Program-made: the position numbers and the translations under genes
Assembly: GCF_000295955.2 (NCBI RefSeq)
Contig: NZ_ALXE01000021.1
Coordinates: 62,001-126,000 of the forward strand
Direction of reading: 5' to 3'
DNA: 64,000 nt
From: Pantoea sp. A4
GTDB taxonomy: Bacteria; Pseudomonadota; Gammaproteobacteria; Enterobacterales; Enterobacteriaceae
Shown here: in pieces, positions 57,106-64,000 of the stretch
Numbering within the stretch: the first letter of the stretch is position 1
Layout: each line of letters opens with the position of its first letter
Notes under the pieces: generated by a model
Seen by the model: the letters and a program-made list of their open reading frames with translations, nothing else
What the model was told of the DNA's origin: nothing
The model's database searches: none

Positions 57106-58059
57106 ATGGCAAATCATATTCCTGTGGGTATTAGTGCCTGCCTGTTGGGCGAGCAGGTGCGTTTTGATGGCGGACACAAACGTCTGAGTTTTGCCACCGA
57201 TGAGCTGGCACCGTTTGTGCGTTATGAACCCGTGTGCCCTGAGATGTCGATTGGGCTGCCGGTCCCGCGTCCGGCGCTGCGGCTGGTGAAACAGCAGGAT
57301 GAAGTGCACCTGTGTTTCAGCAAAGAGGGCGGCAGTGAAGTGACCGATGCGATGCGCAGCTGGTCAGCTGAGCGCGTGAAATCCCTGCACCACCTCTGCG
57401 GCTATATTCTGTGTGCGAAATCACCCAGTTGTGGCATGGAGCGCGTGCGCGTATATGAGCCAGAAAGTAACAATAATCGTAAAGCGGGTACGGGTCTGTT
57501 CACTGAAATGCTGCAACGCGAGATGCCCTGGTTGCCGCTGGAAGAAGATGGCCGGTTACACGACCCGGTACTGCGTGAGAACTTCGTCTCCCGCATTTGT
57601 GCCTTACATGAATTCAATCAAATGTGGCAGCAAGGGCTGACGCGCGCCGGTTTGATCGCGTTCCACAGCCGCTACAAACTCCTGCTGCTGTCCCATTCTC
57701 AACCGGAATATCGGCAGTTAGGGCCGTTTGTCGCCAGTATCGGCCAGTGGAATTCGCTGGATGCGTTTGCGGTTGAGTACCGTAATCGCCTGATGCATCT
57801 GCTAAGCCATCCTGCCACCCGCACCAACCACACCAATGTACTGATGCATGTTCAGGGTTATTTCCGCCGCCAGCTAAGTTCTCCACAACGGCAGGAACTG
57901 GCCGATCTGATCGATCGCTACCGCTGTGGCTTACAGCCGCTACTGGTGCCGATCACCATGCTCAAACACTATATGGCGCAATATCCGCATCCGTGGCTGG
58001 CACAACAGCGCTATTTTGAACCTTACCCGGAAGCACTGCGCCTTCGTTATGGACAATAA
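57106..58059 (+). CDS. DUF523-DUF1722 fusion protein (TudS-like domain plus YbgA domain)
   Basis: A 317-residue protein. The N-terminal half (about 1-150) is DUF523, the family of TudS thiouracil desulfidases. Its three cysteines, expected to hold an iron-sulfur cluster, appear in SACLLGE, EPVCPEMS and AKSPSCGM. The C-terminal half (about 165-317) is DUF1722, matching E. coli YbgA, which is encoded alone next to phr. The partnership with photolyase suggests a role in repairing or clearing damaged or thiolated bases. This is inference. GGAGG is 9 nt before the ATG. Confidence 0.9.
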   Translation: MANHIPVGISACLLGEQVRFDGGHKRLSFATDELAPFVRYEPVCPEMSIGLPVPRPALRLVKQQDEVHLCFSKEGGSEVTDAMRSWSAERVKSLHHLCGYILCAKSPSCGMERVRVYEPESNNNRKAGTGLFTEMLQREMPWLPLEEDGRLHDPVLRENFVSRICALHEFNQMWQQGLTRAGLIAFHSRYKLLLLSHSQPEYRQLGPFVASIGQWNSLDAFAVEYRNRLMHLLSHPATRTNHTNVLMHVQGYFRRQLSSPQRQELADLIDRYRCGLQPLLVPITMLKHYMAQYPHPWLAQQRYFEPYPEALRLRYGQ

Positions 58060-58062
58060 ATG

Positions 58063-59487
58063 ATGACTACGCATCTGGTCTGGTTACGTAATGACCTTCG
58101 CATCAACGATAATCTGGCGCTGCATGCTGCCTGCCGAGACGCTCACGCCCGCGTGATTGCCCTGTTTATTGCCACTGAGCAGCAGTGGCAACAGCATGAT
58201 ATGGCGCCTAAACAGGCCGCCTTTATTTTTGAGAGCCTGGAATTACTGCAGGGGTCGCTGTGTGAACGCGGTATCGAACTGTTTACCCATCAATGTGATG
58301 ATTTTGCCGCCTCGATTGACTACCTGGCGGCGTTTTGTCAGGAACAGCAGGTGGATAACCTGTTTTACAACTATCAATATGAAGTGAACGAGCGTGAGCG
58401 GGATGTGGCCGCGGAAAAGCGCCTTGATGCCGCAGGCGTGATTTGTCAGGGGTTTGACGATAGCCTGCTATTACCGCCAGGCAGTGTGCGCACCGGCAAT
58501 AATGAAATGTACAAAGTCTTTACGCCTTTCAGTCGGGCTTTTGTTCGCCGCTTGCAGCAGCACTTACCGGAGTGTGTCCCCGCGCCTAAAGCGCGCAGCG
58601 GTGCGCCACTCAAGACTAAAACCATCGCAAAATTCACCTATCAGCAGGCGTGCTTTGATCACGATTTATTCCCGCCGGGGGAAGCAGCTGCCCTCAAACA
58701 GCTGCGGCATTTTGCGACCCAGGGGGTGATGGATTATGCCGCCGAACGAGATAAACCGGCGGTGGATGGCACCAGCCGACTTTCTGTCTACCTCGCCACC
58801 GGGGTCCTTTCACCCCGGCAGTGTCTGCACCGGGTACTAAAAGAGCACCCCGCTGCACTGGATGATGAAAAGCCGATGGTCTGGCTCAATGAGCTGATCT
58901 GGCGCGAATTCTATCGCCATTTAATGGTCGCCTGGCCCGCGCTGTGCAAGCACCAGCCGTTTATTCACTGGACGCGCCAGGTGCAGTGGCAGCAGAACGC
59001 AGCGCATCTGGCGGCATGGCAAGCGGGCAAGACGGGCTATCCGATTGTCGATGCGGCGATGCGACAACTCAATCAATTGGGCTGGATGCACAACCGACTG
59101 CGCATGATCGTCGCCAGTTTCCTGGTGAAGGATCTGCTGATTGACTGGCGTGAAGGTGAGCGCTATTTCATGCAGCAGCTGATTGATGGCGACCTGGCGG
59201 CCAACAACGGCGGTTGGCAGTGGGCCGCTTCTACCGGCACCGATGCGGCTCCCTATTTTCGTATCTTCAACCCGACAACACAGGGCGAACGCTTTGATCC
59301 CAAGGGGGCGTTTATTCGCCAGTGGCTGCCGGAATTGGCCCATGTCCCTGACAGCGCGATCCATCAGCCTGATGTCTGGGCGAAGAAAAATCGCTGCACA
59401 CTCGATTATCCGTCGCCAATCGTGGAACATAAGGAAGCACGTAAAAAAACATTAGACGCCTTCGAGCGGGCAAAAAATGCCGCCTGA
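58063..59487 (+). CDS. phrB: Deoxyribodipyrimidine photolyase
   Basis: Light-driven CPD photolyase with an N-terminal alpha/beta domain for the antenna folate (MTTHLVWLRNDLRINDN) and the C-terminal FAD domain (WLNELIWREFYRHL, DGDLAANNGGWQWAASTGTDAAPYFRIFNP). The ATG at 58060 is an alternative start directly after the upstream stop; 58063 matches E. coli. The two genes are tightly coupled. Confidence 0.97.
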   Translation: MTTHLVWLRNDLRINDNLALHAACRDAHARVIALFIATEQQWQQHDMAPKQAAFIFESLELLQGSLCERGIELFTHQCDDFAASIDYLAAFCQEQQVDNLFYNYQYEVNERERDVAAEKRLDAAGVICQGFDDSLLLPPGSVRTGNNEMYKVFTPFSRAFVRRLQQHLPECVPAPKARSGAPLKTKTIAKFTYQQACFDHDLFPPGEAAALKQLRHFATQGVMDYAAERDKPAVDGTSRLSVYLATGVLSPRQCLHRVLKEHPAALDDEKPMVWLNELIWREFYRHLMVAWPALCKHQPFIHWTRQVQWQQNAAHLAAWQAGKTGYPIVDAAMRQLNQLGWMHNRLRMIVASFLVKDLLIDWREGERYFMQQLIDGDLAANNGGWQWAASTGTDAAPYFRIFNPTTQGERFDPKGAFIRQWLPELAHVPDSAIHQPDVWAKKNRCTLDYPSPIVEHKEARKKTLDAFERAKNAA

Positions 59488-59505
59488 AGTGAGGACGGAG
59501 CAGTT

Positions 59506-60249
59506 ATGAATCAGTTTGAATTAGAGCATATCGTTAACCAGCAGCTGAACAGCAGCAGCTTCAGCGATTACGCCCCCAACGGCTTACAGGTTGAAGGCCG
59601 TGCTGAGGTGAAAAAAATCGTCACTGGCGTCACCGCCAGCCAGGCGTTGCTGGATGCTGCGGTGGCGCACGGGGCAGATGCCATCATGGTGCACCACGGT
59701 TACTTCTGGAAAAGCGAAGCGCCGGTGATCAAAGGAATGAAGCGCCAGCGCCTGCGTACCTTGCTGGTGAACGATATTAACCTCTATGGCTGGCACCTGC
59801 CGCTTGATGCGCATCCCCATCTGGGCAACAACGCCCAGTTAGCTAAGATGCTGGATATCGAGGTCAAAGGTGAAGTGATGCCGCTGGTATTCTGGGGCGA
59901 ACTGAAAACGCCGCTGAGTGGTGAAGCGCTGGCCGCGCGAATTTCCCAGGTGCTGGATCGTGAACCGCTGCACTGTGGAGACAACGCACCGGCAGAGATC
60001 AAACGTGTCGCCTGGTGCAGCGGCGGCGGACAGGGTTTCATCGACAATGCGGCCGCGTTTGGCGTTGATGCATACATCACCGGTGAAGTCTCAGAGCAGA
60101 CCATTCACAGCGCCCGCGAACAGGGTCTGCACTTCTTTGCAGCCGGGCACCACGCCACTGAACGCGCCGGGATCAAAGCGCTGGGCGAGTGGCTGGCTGA
60201 TGCCTATGGTCTTGATGTGACGTTTATTGATATCCCCAATCCGGCCTGA
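59506..60249 (+). CDS. ybgI: YbgI, NIF3-like metal-binding protein
   Basis: A 247-residue member of the NIF3/GTP cyclohydrolase 1 type 2 family with a di-metal centre (MVHHGYFW, HLPLDAHPHLGNNAQLA, AGHHATERAG). Its physiological role is not settled. It follows phr, as in E. coli. Confidence 0.95.
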   Translation: MNQFELEHIVNQQLNSSSFSDYAPNGLQVEGRAEVKKIVTGVTASQALLDAAVAHGADAIMVHHGYFWKSEAPVIKGMKRQRLRTLLVNDINLYGWHLPLDAHPHLGNNAQLAKMLDIEVKGEVMPLVFWGELKTPLSGEALAARISQVLDREPLHCGDNAPAEIKRVAWCSGGGQGFIDNAAAFGVDAYITGEVSEQTIHSAREQGLHFFAAGHHATERAGIKALGEWLADAYGLDVTFIDIPNPA

Positions 60250-60256
60250 TGTTCCC

Positions 60257-60282
60257 TTGCGCCTGCGGTGATGCAGGCGCAA
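60257..60282 (+). repeat. Perfect 10-bp hairpin between ybgI and pxpB
   Basis: TTGCGCCTGC (60257-60266) pairs with GCAGGCGCAA (60273-60282). No T-run follows. A perfect TTGACA (60288-60293) comes next but has no partner -10 at normal spacing. Confidence 0.55.
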
Positions 60283-60372
60283 AACGGTTGACACTTTCTG
60301 ACCTCATCCGCAACAGTAATGCTAACGTTGAAACCGACGCGGGGTTGGCCCGCGCCACGATCGGAGAGAAGG

Positions 60373-61029
60373 ATGCAACGACCGCGTTGTTATTTGCTCG
60401 GTGAGCGGGCGGTAGTACTGGAACTGGAGCCGCCGTTGTCGCTGCAAAGCCAGCAGCGAATCTGGGGGCTATGCCAGCAGTTACAAGGCAATGAGCAGGT
60501 GACAGAAGTCATCCCCGGCATGAACAATGTGACCGTGATTCTGCGTCAGCCACAGCACAGCGAGCTGGATGCGACTGCGCTTTTACAGGCCTGGTGGGAA
60601 GCGAGTGAAGAGCAACTGCCAGCGTCGCGCCGGGTGGAAATCCCGGTGGTGTATGGTGGTGCAGCCGGGCCGGATTTAGCGCAGGTTGCCAGCCACGCCA
60701 ATCTCACGCCACAGCAGGTCGTTGAGCTGCACAGTAGTGTGGATTACGTGGTCTATTTTATCGGTTTCCAGCCGGGTTTCCCCTATCTTGGCGGTCTGGA
60801 TAGCCGTTTACACAGCCCGCGTCGTGCCGAGCCGCGATTGCTGGTTCCCACGGGCTCCGTGGGGATTGGCGGCAGTCAGACCGGTGTCTATCCGCTGGCT
60901 ACGCCCGGCGGCTGGCAGCTGATTGGTCAGACTTCACTGGCCCTTTTCGATCCCACACAGACGCCACCGACGCTACTGCGTCCGGGGGATAGCGTGCGCT
61001 TCGTGCCGCAGCAGGAGGGCATATGTTAA
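60373..61029 (+). CDS. pxpB: 5-oxoprolinase subunit PxpB
   Basis: A 218-residue protein of the KipI/AHS1 family ([22 protein letters not shown]). With PxpA and PxpC it forms the ATP-dependent 5-oxoprolinase that clears pyroglutamate. GAGAAGG precedes ATG 60373; the extension from 60319 is not needed. It overlaps pxpC by 7 bp. Confidence 0.95.
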   Translation: MQRPRCYLLGERAVVLELEPPLSLQSQQRIWGLCQQLQGNEQVTEVIPGMNNVTVILRQPQHSELDATALLQAWWEASEEQLPASRRVEIPVVYGGAAGPDLAQVASHANLTPQQVVELHSSVDYVVYFIGFQPGFPYLGGLDSRLHSPRRAEPRLLVPTGSVGIGGSQTGVYPLATPGGWQLIGQTSLALFDPTQTPPTLLRPGDSVRFVPQQEGIC

Positions 61030-61955
61030 CCATTTTACGGCCTGGATTGAGCTCAACGTTGCAGGACAGCGGGCGTAAGGGCTGGCGGCAGTCAGGCATT
61101 AGCCTCGGGGGCGTGCTGGATGAACCCGCGATGCGCACGGCCAATATGCTGGTCGCTAACGATGAGCACAGTGCTGTGCTGGAAATTGTGCTGGGTCAGT
61201 TCAAGGCGCGTTTCCAGCGATCGGGTTGGTTTGCCCTGACCGGGGCCAGTTGTAATGCCGATCTTGATGGCAAGCCGGTATGGACCGGCTGGCGCACACC
61301 GGTGAAAAAGGGGCAGGTGCTCACGCTGGCTCACTCCGAGCATGGCATGCGCAGTTATCTGGCGATCCACGGTGGGTTTGCCGTCGAGCCGGTGCTGGAC
61401 TCCTTCAGCACCGACTTAAAAGCCGGTTTTGGCGGCTGGCAGGGCCGTAAACTTGTCGAGGGTGACAAACTCCCGCTGAATCCACCTTCGCGTCAGTTAT
61501 CGCGTCAGGTGGGCGTGCGTCAGTTGCTGTGGAGTAATCGTATTCGCGCCTTACCGGGGCCTGAATATGCCGAGTTCAGCCCAGAGATGCAGCAGGCATT
61601 CTGGCGTTCAGCCTGGCAGCTCAGCCCACAGAGCAACCGTATGGGCTATCGCCTGAAAGGGGAGGTATTGCAACGGCAAACCTCGCGAGAGTTGTTATCT
61701 CATGGTCTGGTACCAGGCGTGGTGCAAGTGCCGCCCAACGGTCAGCCGATTGTATTAATGGCGGATGCACAGACCACCGGGGGCTATCCGCGTATCGCCT
61801 GTGTTATCGAAGCCGATCTGTATCAACTGGCTCAGGTGCGCCTTGGCGAGCCGATCCACTTTATTCCCTGCACGCTGGCGGAAGCGATGCAGGCCCGACG
61901 CGAGCAGGAAAGGGCGCTACGCAGCATGGCATGGGGGTTAGCGCGTGAAAATTGA
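61023..61955 (+). CDS. pxpC: 5-oxoprolinase subunit PxpC
   Basis: A 310-residue AHS2/KipA-family protein ([21 protein letters not shown], NRMGYRLKG, [29 protein letters not shown] blocks). It overlaps pxpB and pxpA at both ends, as expected for a coupled operon. Confidence 0.95.
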   Translation: MLTILRPGLSSTLQDSGRKGWRQSGISLGGVLDEPAMRTANMLVANDEHSAVLEIVLGQFKARFQRSGWFALTGASCNADLDGKPVWTGWRTPVKKGQVLTLAHSEHGMRSYLAIHGGFAVEPVLDSFSTDLKAGFGGWQGRKLVEGDKLPLNPPSRQLSRQVGVRQLLWSNRIRALPGPEYAEFSPEMQQAFWRSAWQLSPQSNRMGYRLKGEVLQRQTSRELLSHGLVPGVVQVPPNGQPIVLMADAQTTGGYPRIACVIEADLYQLAQVRLGEPIHFIPCTLAEAMQARREQERALRSMAWGLAREN

Positions 61956-62685
61956 TCTCAATGCGGATCTGGGTGAGGGCGCGGCCTGCGATCGTGAGCT
62001 GCTTCAGTTAGTCAGTTCGGCCAACATCGCCTGTGGTTTCCATGCCGGAGATGCCGAAACCATGCTGCAATCGGTTCGCTGGGCGGCGGAGTATGGCGTG
62101 GCGATTGGAGCGCATCCCTCCTTTCCCGATCGGGAAAATTTTGGTCGTAGCGCCATGCAGCTAGCCGCAGAGACGGTATTCGCTCAGGTGGTTTACCAGG
62201 TGGGGGCCTTGAAAAGCCTGGCGGAAAGCCAGGGGCAGCGGCTGCTCCACGTGAAGCCCCACGGCATGCTGTATAACCAGGCGGCAGAAGATGCTGTGCT
62301 GGCCGATGCCATTGCCCGAGCGGTGCTGGCGGTCGATCCCCGCTTGATTTTGGTCGGCCTGGCGGGCAGCGAATCCATCCGTGCCGCCGCGCATCATGGC
62401 CTGGTGACACGGGAAGAAGTGTTTGCCGATCGCGCCTATCAGGCCAACGGTGCATTAGTGCCACGTTCACAGCCCGGTGCGGTGCTGGAAGACGCGATCC
62501 AGGCGCTGCAGCAGACCTTGACCATGGTGACAGCGGGCAAAGTGCGCACGCTCGCTGGCGAGTGGATCGCCGTGAAGGCGCAAACCGTGTGCTTACATGG
62601 TGATGGCGCACATGCTCTGCACTTTGCTCGCCAGCTACGCGCCTTGTTTACCGAACAGCAAATTACAGTGACCAGCCATCTTTAA
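61945..62685 (+). CDS. pxpA: 5-oxoprolinase subunit PxpA
   Basis: A 246-residue LamB/YcsF-family protein ([36 protein letters not shown]). It starts with GTG at 61945, inside the end of pxpC. It carries the hydrolase activity with PxpBC. Confidence 0.96.
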   Translation: MKIDLNADLGEGAACDRELLQLVSSANIACGFHAGDAETMLQSVRWAAEYGVAIGAHPSFPDRENFGRSAMQLAAETVFAQVVYQVGALKSLAESQGQRLLHVKPHGMLYNQAAEDAVLADAIARAVLAVDPRLILVGLAGSESIRAAAHHGLVTREEVFADRAYQANGALVPRSQPGAVLEDAIQALQQTLTMVTAGKVRTLAGEWIAVKAQTVCLHGDGAHALHFARQLRALFTEQQITVTSHL

Positions 62686-62695
62686 AGGGAACGCT

Positions 62696-63484
62696 ATGCC
62701 AGAAGGACCGGAAATCAGACGCGCTGCCGATCAGCTAGAGGCCGCGGTGTTGCATCAGCCGCTGACCGAGGCATGGTTTGCGTTTCCAGAATTAAAAACC
62801 TATGAAGCGGCCCTGGTGGGTGAGCAGGTCACTGCCATTGAGACACGCGGCAAGGCACTGCTAACCCACTTCAGCAACGGCTTAACCTTGTATAGCCATA
62901 ACCAGCTGTACGGTGTCTGGCGTGTGGTGGATACCGGCACAGTGCCAGAGAGTAAGCGCCAGCTGCGCGTCCGCCTGGCTACCGCCCGCCAGACGATTTT
63001 ATTGTACAGCGCATCGGATATTGAGCTGCTCAATGCCGAGACCCTGGCGACGCATCCTTTCTTAATGCGCGTCGGCCCGGATGTGTTAGATCCAATGCTT
63101 GATGTGGCTACGGTACGCGAGCGGCTGTTGTCGCGCCGCTTTAGCCGTCGGCAGTTTAGTGGCTTGTTGTTAGATCAGGCGTTTCTGGCCGGACTGGGGA
63201 ATTATCTGCGGGTCGAAATCTTGTGGGTAGCAGGCTTACTGGCCCAGCATCGGGCGGTGGATCTGTCTGAGGAGCAGCTACAGGCGTTGAGTGAGGCGCT
63301 GCTCTCTGTGCCACGGCGCTCTTACCGGATGCGCGGTTCCATGAAAAAGTATCACGCGGAGGCAGCGTTTCGCTTTGAAGTGTTTCATCGGCAGGGGAAA
63401 AAGTGCCGCCGCTGCGGCACGATTATTGAGAAAGGTGTGCTTTCATCCCGGCCGTTTTACTGGTGTCCGGGCTGTCAGCTATAG
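62696..63484 (+). CDS. nei: Endonuclease VIII
   Basis: A 262-residue DNA glycosylase/AP lyase for oxidised pyrimidines. The catalytic N-terminal PEGPEIRR (P1-E2 after Met removal), the helix-2-turn-helix and the zinc finger CRRCGTII...YWCPGCQ are intact. Its stop overlaps the yfaE stop tail to tail by 6 bp. Confidence 0.97.
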   Translation: MPEGPEIRRAADQLEAAVLHQPLTEAWFAFPELKTYEAALVGEQVTAIETRGKALLTHFSNGLTLYSHNQLYGVWRVVDTGTVPESKRQLRVRLATARQTILLYSASDIELLNAETLATHPFLMRVGPDVLDPMLDVATVRERLLSRRFSRRQFSGLLLDQAFLAGLGNYLRVEILWVAGLLAQHRAVDLSEEQLQALSEALLSVPRRSYRMRGSMKKYHAEAAFRFEVFHRQGKKCRRCGTIIEKGVLSSRPFYWCPGCQL

Positions 63485-63739
63485 CTCGATCTCAATCTCA
63501 CCTTTGGCCTGGCAACAGCAGGGCAGAATCTCGCCTTGCTGTACGAACGCGATAGGCGTTTGCGGATAGTGCACTTCGCCTTTCACCAGACGGGTGCGGC
63601 AGGAGCCACAAAACCCTTCGCGGCACTGGAATTCCACGTAACACTTGTTGGCTTCAAGCGTCGCCAACAAGGTACGGTGGTGATCGGCACACTCCAGCCG
63701 CTGGCCGGAGTTACGCACGATGACAACAGAACGCGACAT
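63479..63739 (-). CDS. yfaE: YfaE, 2Fe-2S ferredoxin-like protein for RNR maintenance
   Basis: An 86-residue plant-type ferredoxin with cluster ligands CREGFCGSC and a distal Cys in LPCCCQ. It helps keep the NrdB diferric tyrosyl cofactor. It follows nrdB directly (2 bp). Confidence 0.95.
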   Translation of the reverse strand: MSRSVVIVRNSGQRLECADHHRTLLATLEANKCYVEFQCREGFCGSCRTRLVKGEVHYPQTPIAFVQQGEILPCCCQAKGEIEIEL

Positions 63740-63741
63740 AA

Positions 63742-64000
63742 TTACAGCTGGAAGTCGTTAAAGTCGTCTTCGCCAACTTCGGCGTCGATCTGGCCCACGA
63801 GATAAGAGCTGACTTCCACTTCCTGCGGTGCAACCTGCACGTTATCTGAAACCAGCCAGCTGTTGATCCATGGAATCGGATTTGAGCGCGTCTGGAATGG
63901 CAGATCGAGGCCAACAGCCTGCATGCGGATGTTGGTGATGTACTCGATGTACTGGCACAGAATGTCTTTGTTCAGGCCGATCATCGAGCCACCGCTGAAC
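63742..64000 (-). CDS. nrdB: Ribonucleotide reductase class Ia beta subunit, C-terminal part
   Basis: The last 86 codons are in the window and the gene continues past the right edge. The sequence ([50 protein letters not shown]) matches the end of E. coli NrdB, including the flexible DFNDFQL tail that docks on NrdA. Confidence 0.97.
   Translation of the reverse strand, partial: FSGGSMIGLNKDILCQYIEYITNIRMQAVGLDLPFQTRSNPIPWINSWLVSDNVQVAPQEVEVSSYLVGQIDAEVGEDDFNDFQL

Noticed and set aside
60288-60320. Promoter for pxpBCA
   Set aside because: The TTGACA is perfect, but no acceptable -10 lies 16-19 bp downstream.

Overview
The window is a piece of an enterobacterial chromosome. Nearly every housekeeping protein reads as a close relative of its Escherichia coli counterpart, and the gene order from pagP to nei largely follows the E. 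coli 14-16 min region. Several features point to Erwiniaceae (Pantoea/Erwinia-like) rather than Escherichia: an exopolysaccharide (EPS) cluster with a tailspike-like gene, loss of several E. coli genes from the shared order, and nei sitting next to yfaE-nrdB. The genus is an inference.

Region 1 (1-9960, + strand) is the distal end of an EPS cluster. It has a tailspike/beta-helix protein cut by the window edge, the Wzc tyrosine kinase, a Wzx flippase, the Wzb phosphatase, a compact EAL protein with all expected catalytic residues, and two initiating sugar-phosphate transferases (WcaJ-like and WbaP-like). It ends in a strong terminator. Perfect inverted repeats lie after the tailspike gene, between wzc and wzx, and between the two transferases. 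This is the most accessory and most interesting part.

Region 2 (10.0-15.8 kb) is mixed: an RcnB/CigR-like Gly/His/Arg-rich secreted protein behind a near-consensus promoter, an iron-type alcohol dehydrogenase, two small unknown proteins, the 27-residue membrane protein YohP, PagP, CspE, a GNAT enzyme overlapping a nitrilase-family amidase, and TatE.

Region 3 (15.9-29.5 kb, - strand) holds lipoylation (lipA, lipB, ybeD), cell-wall elongation (dacA, rlpA, mrdB, mrdA), ribosome maturation and silencing (rlmH, rsfS), nadD, holA, lptE and leuS. Region 4 (29.6-40.9 kb) has ybeL, the gltIJKL glutamate/aspartate ABC transporter with a sigma-54 promoter and a SroC-type intercistronic terminator, lnt-corC-ybeY-ybeZ, miaB and ubiF. 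Region 5 (40.9-41.7 kb) is a seven-tRNA operon (Met-Leu-Gln-Gln-Met-Gln-Gln) with a stable-RNA type promoter.

Region 6 (41.8-51.3 kb) has asnB, the amino-sugar regulon nagC-nagA-nagB divergent from nagE, with two NagC operators and a CRP site between them, and glnS. Region 7 (51.4-64 kb) has an NTF2-like protein, fur, fldA, ybfE, ybfF, seqA-pgm, a DUF523-DUF1722 fusion with phr behind a perfect palindrome, ybgI, the 5-oxoprolinase genes pxpB-pxpC-pxpA, nei, and convergent yfaE and the 3' end of nrdB.

No insertion sequence, CRISPR array, rRNA or replication origin was seen.
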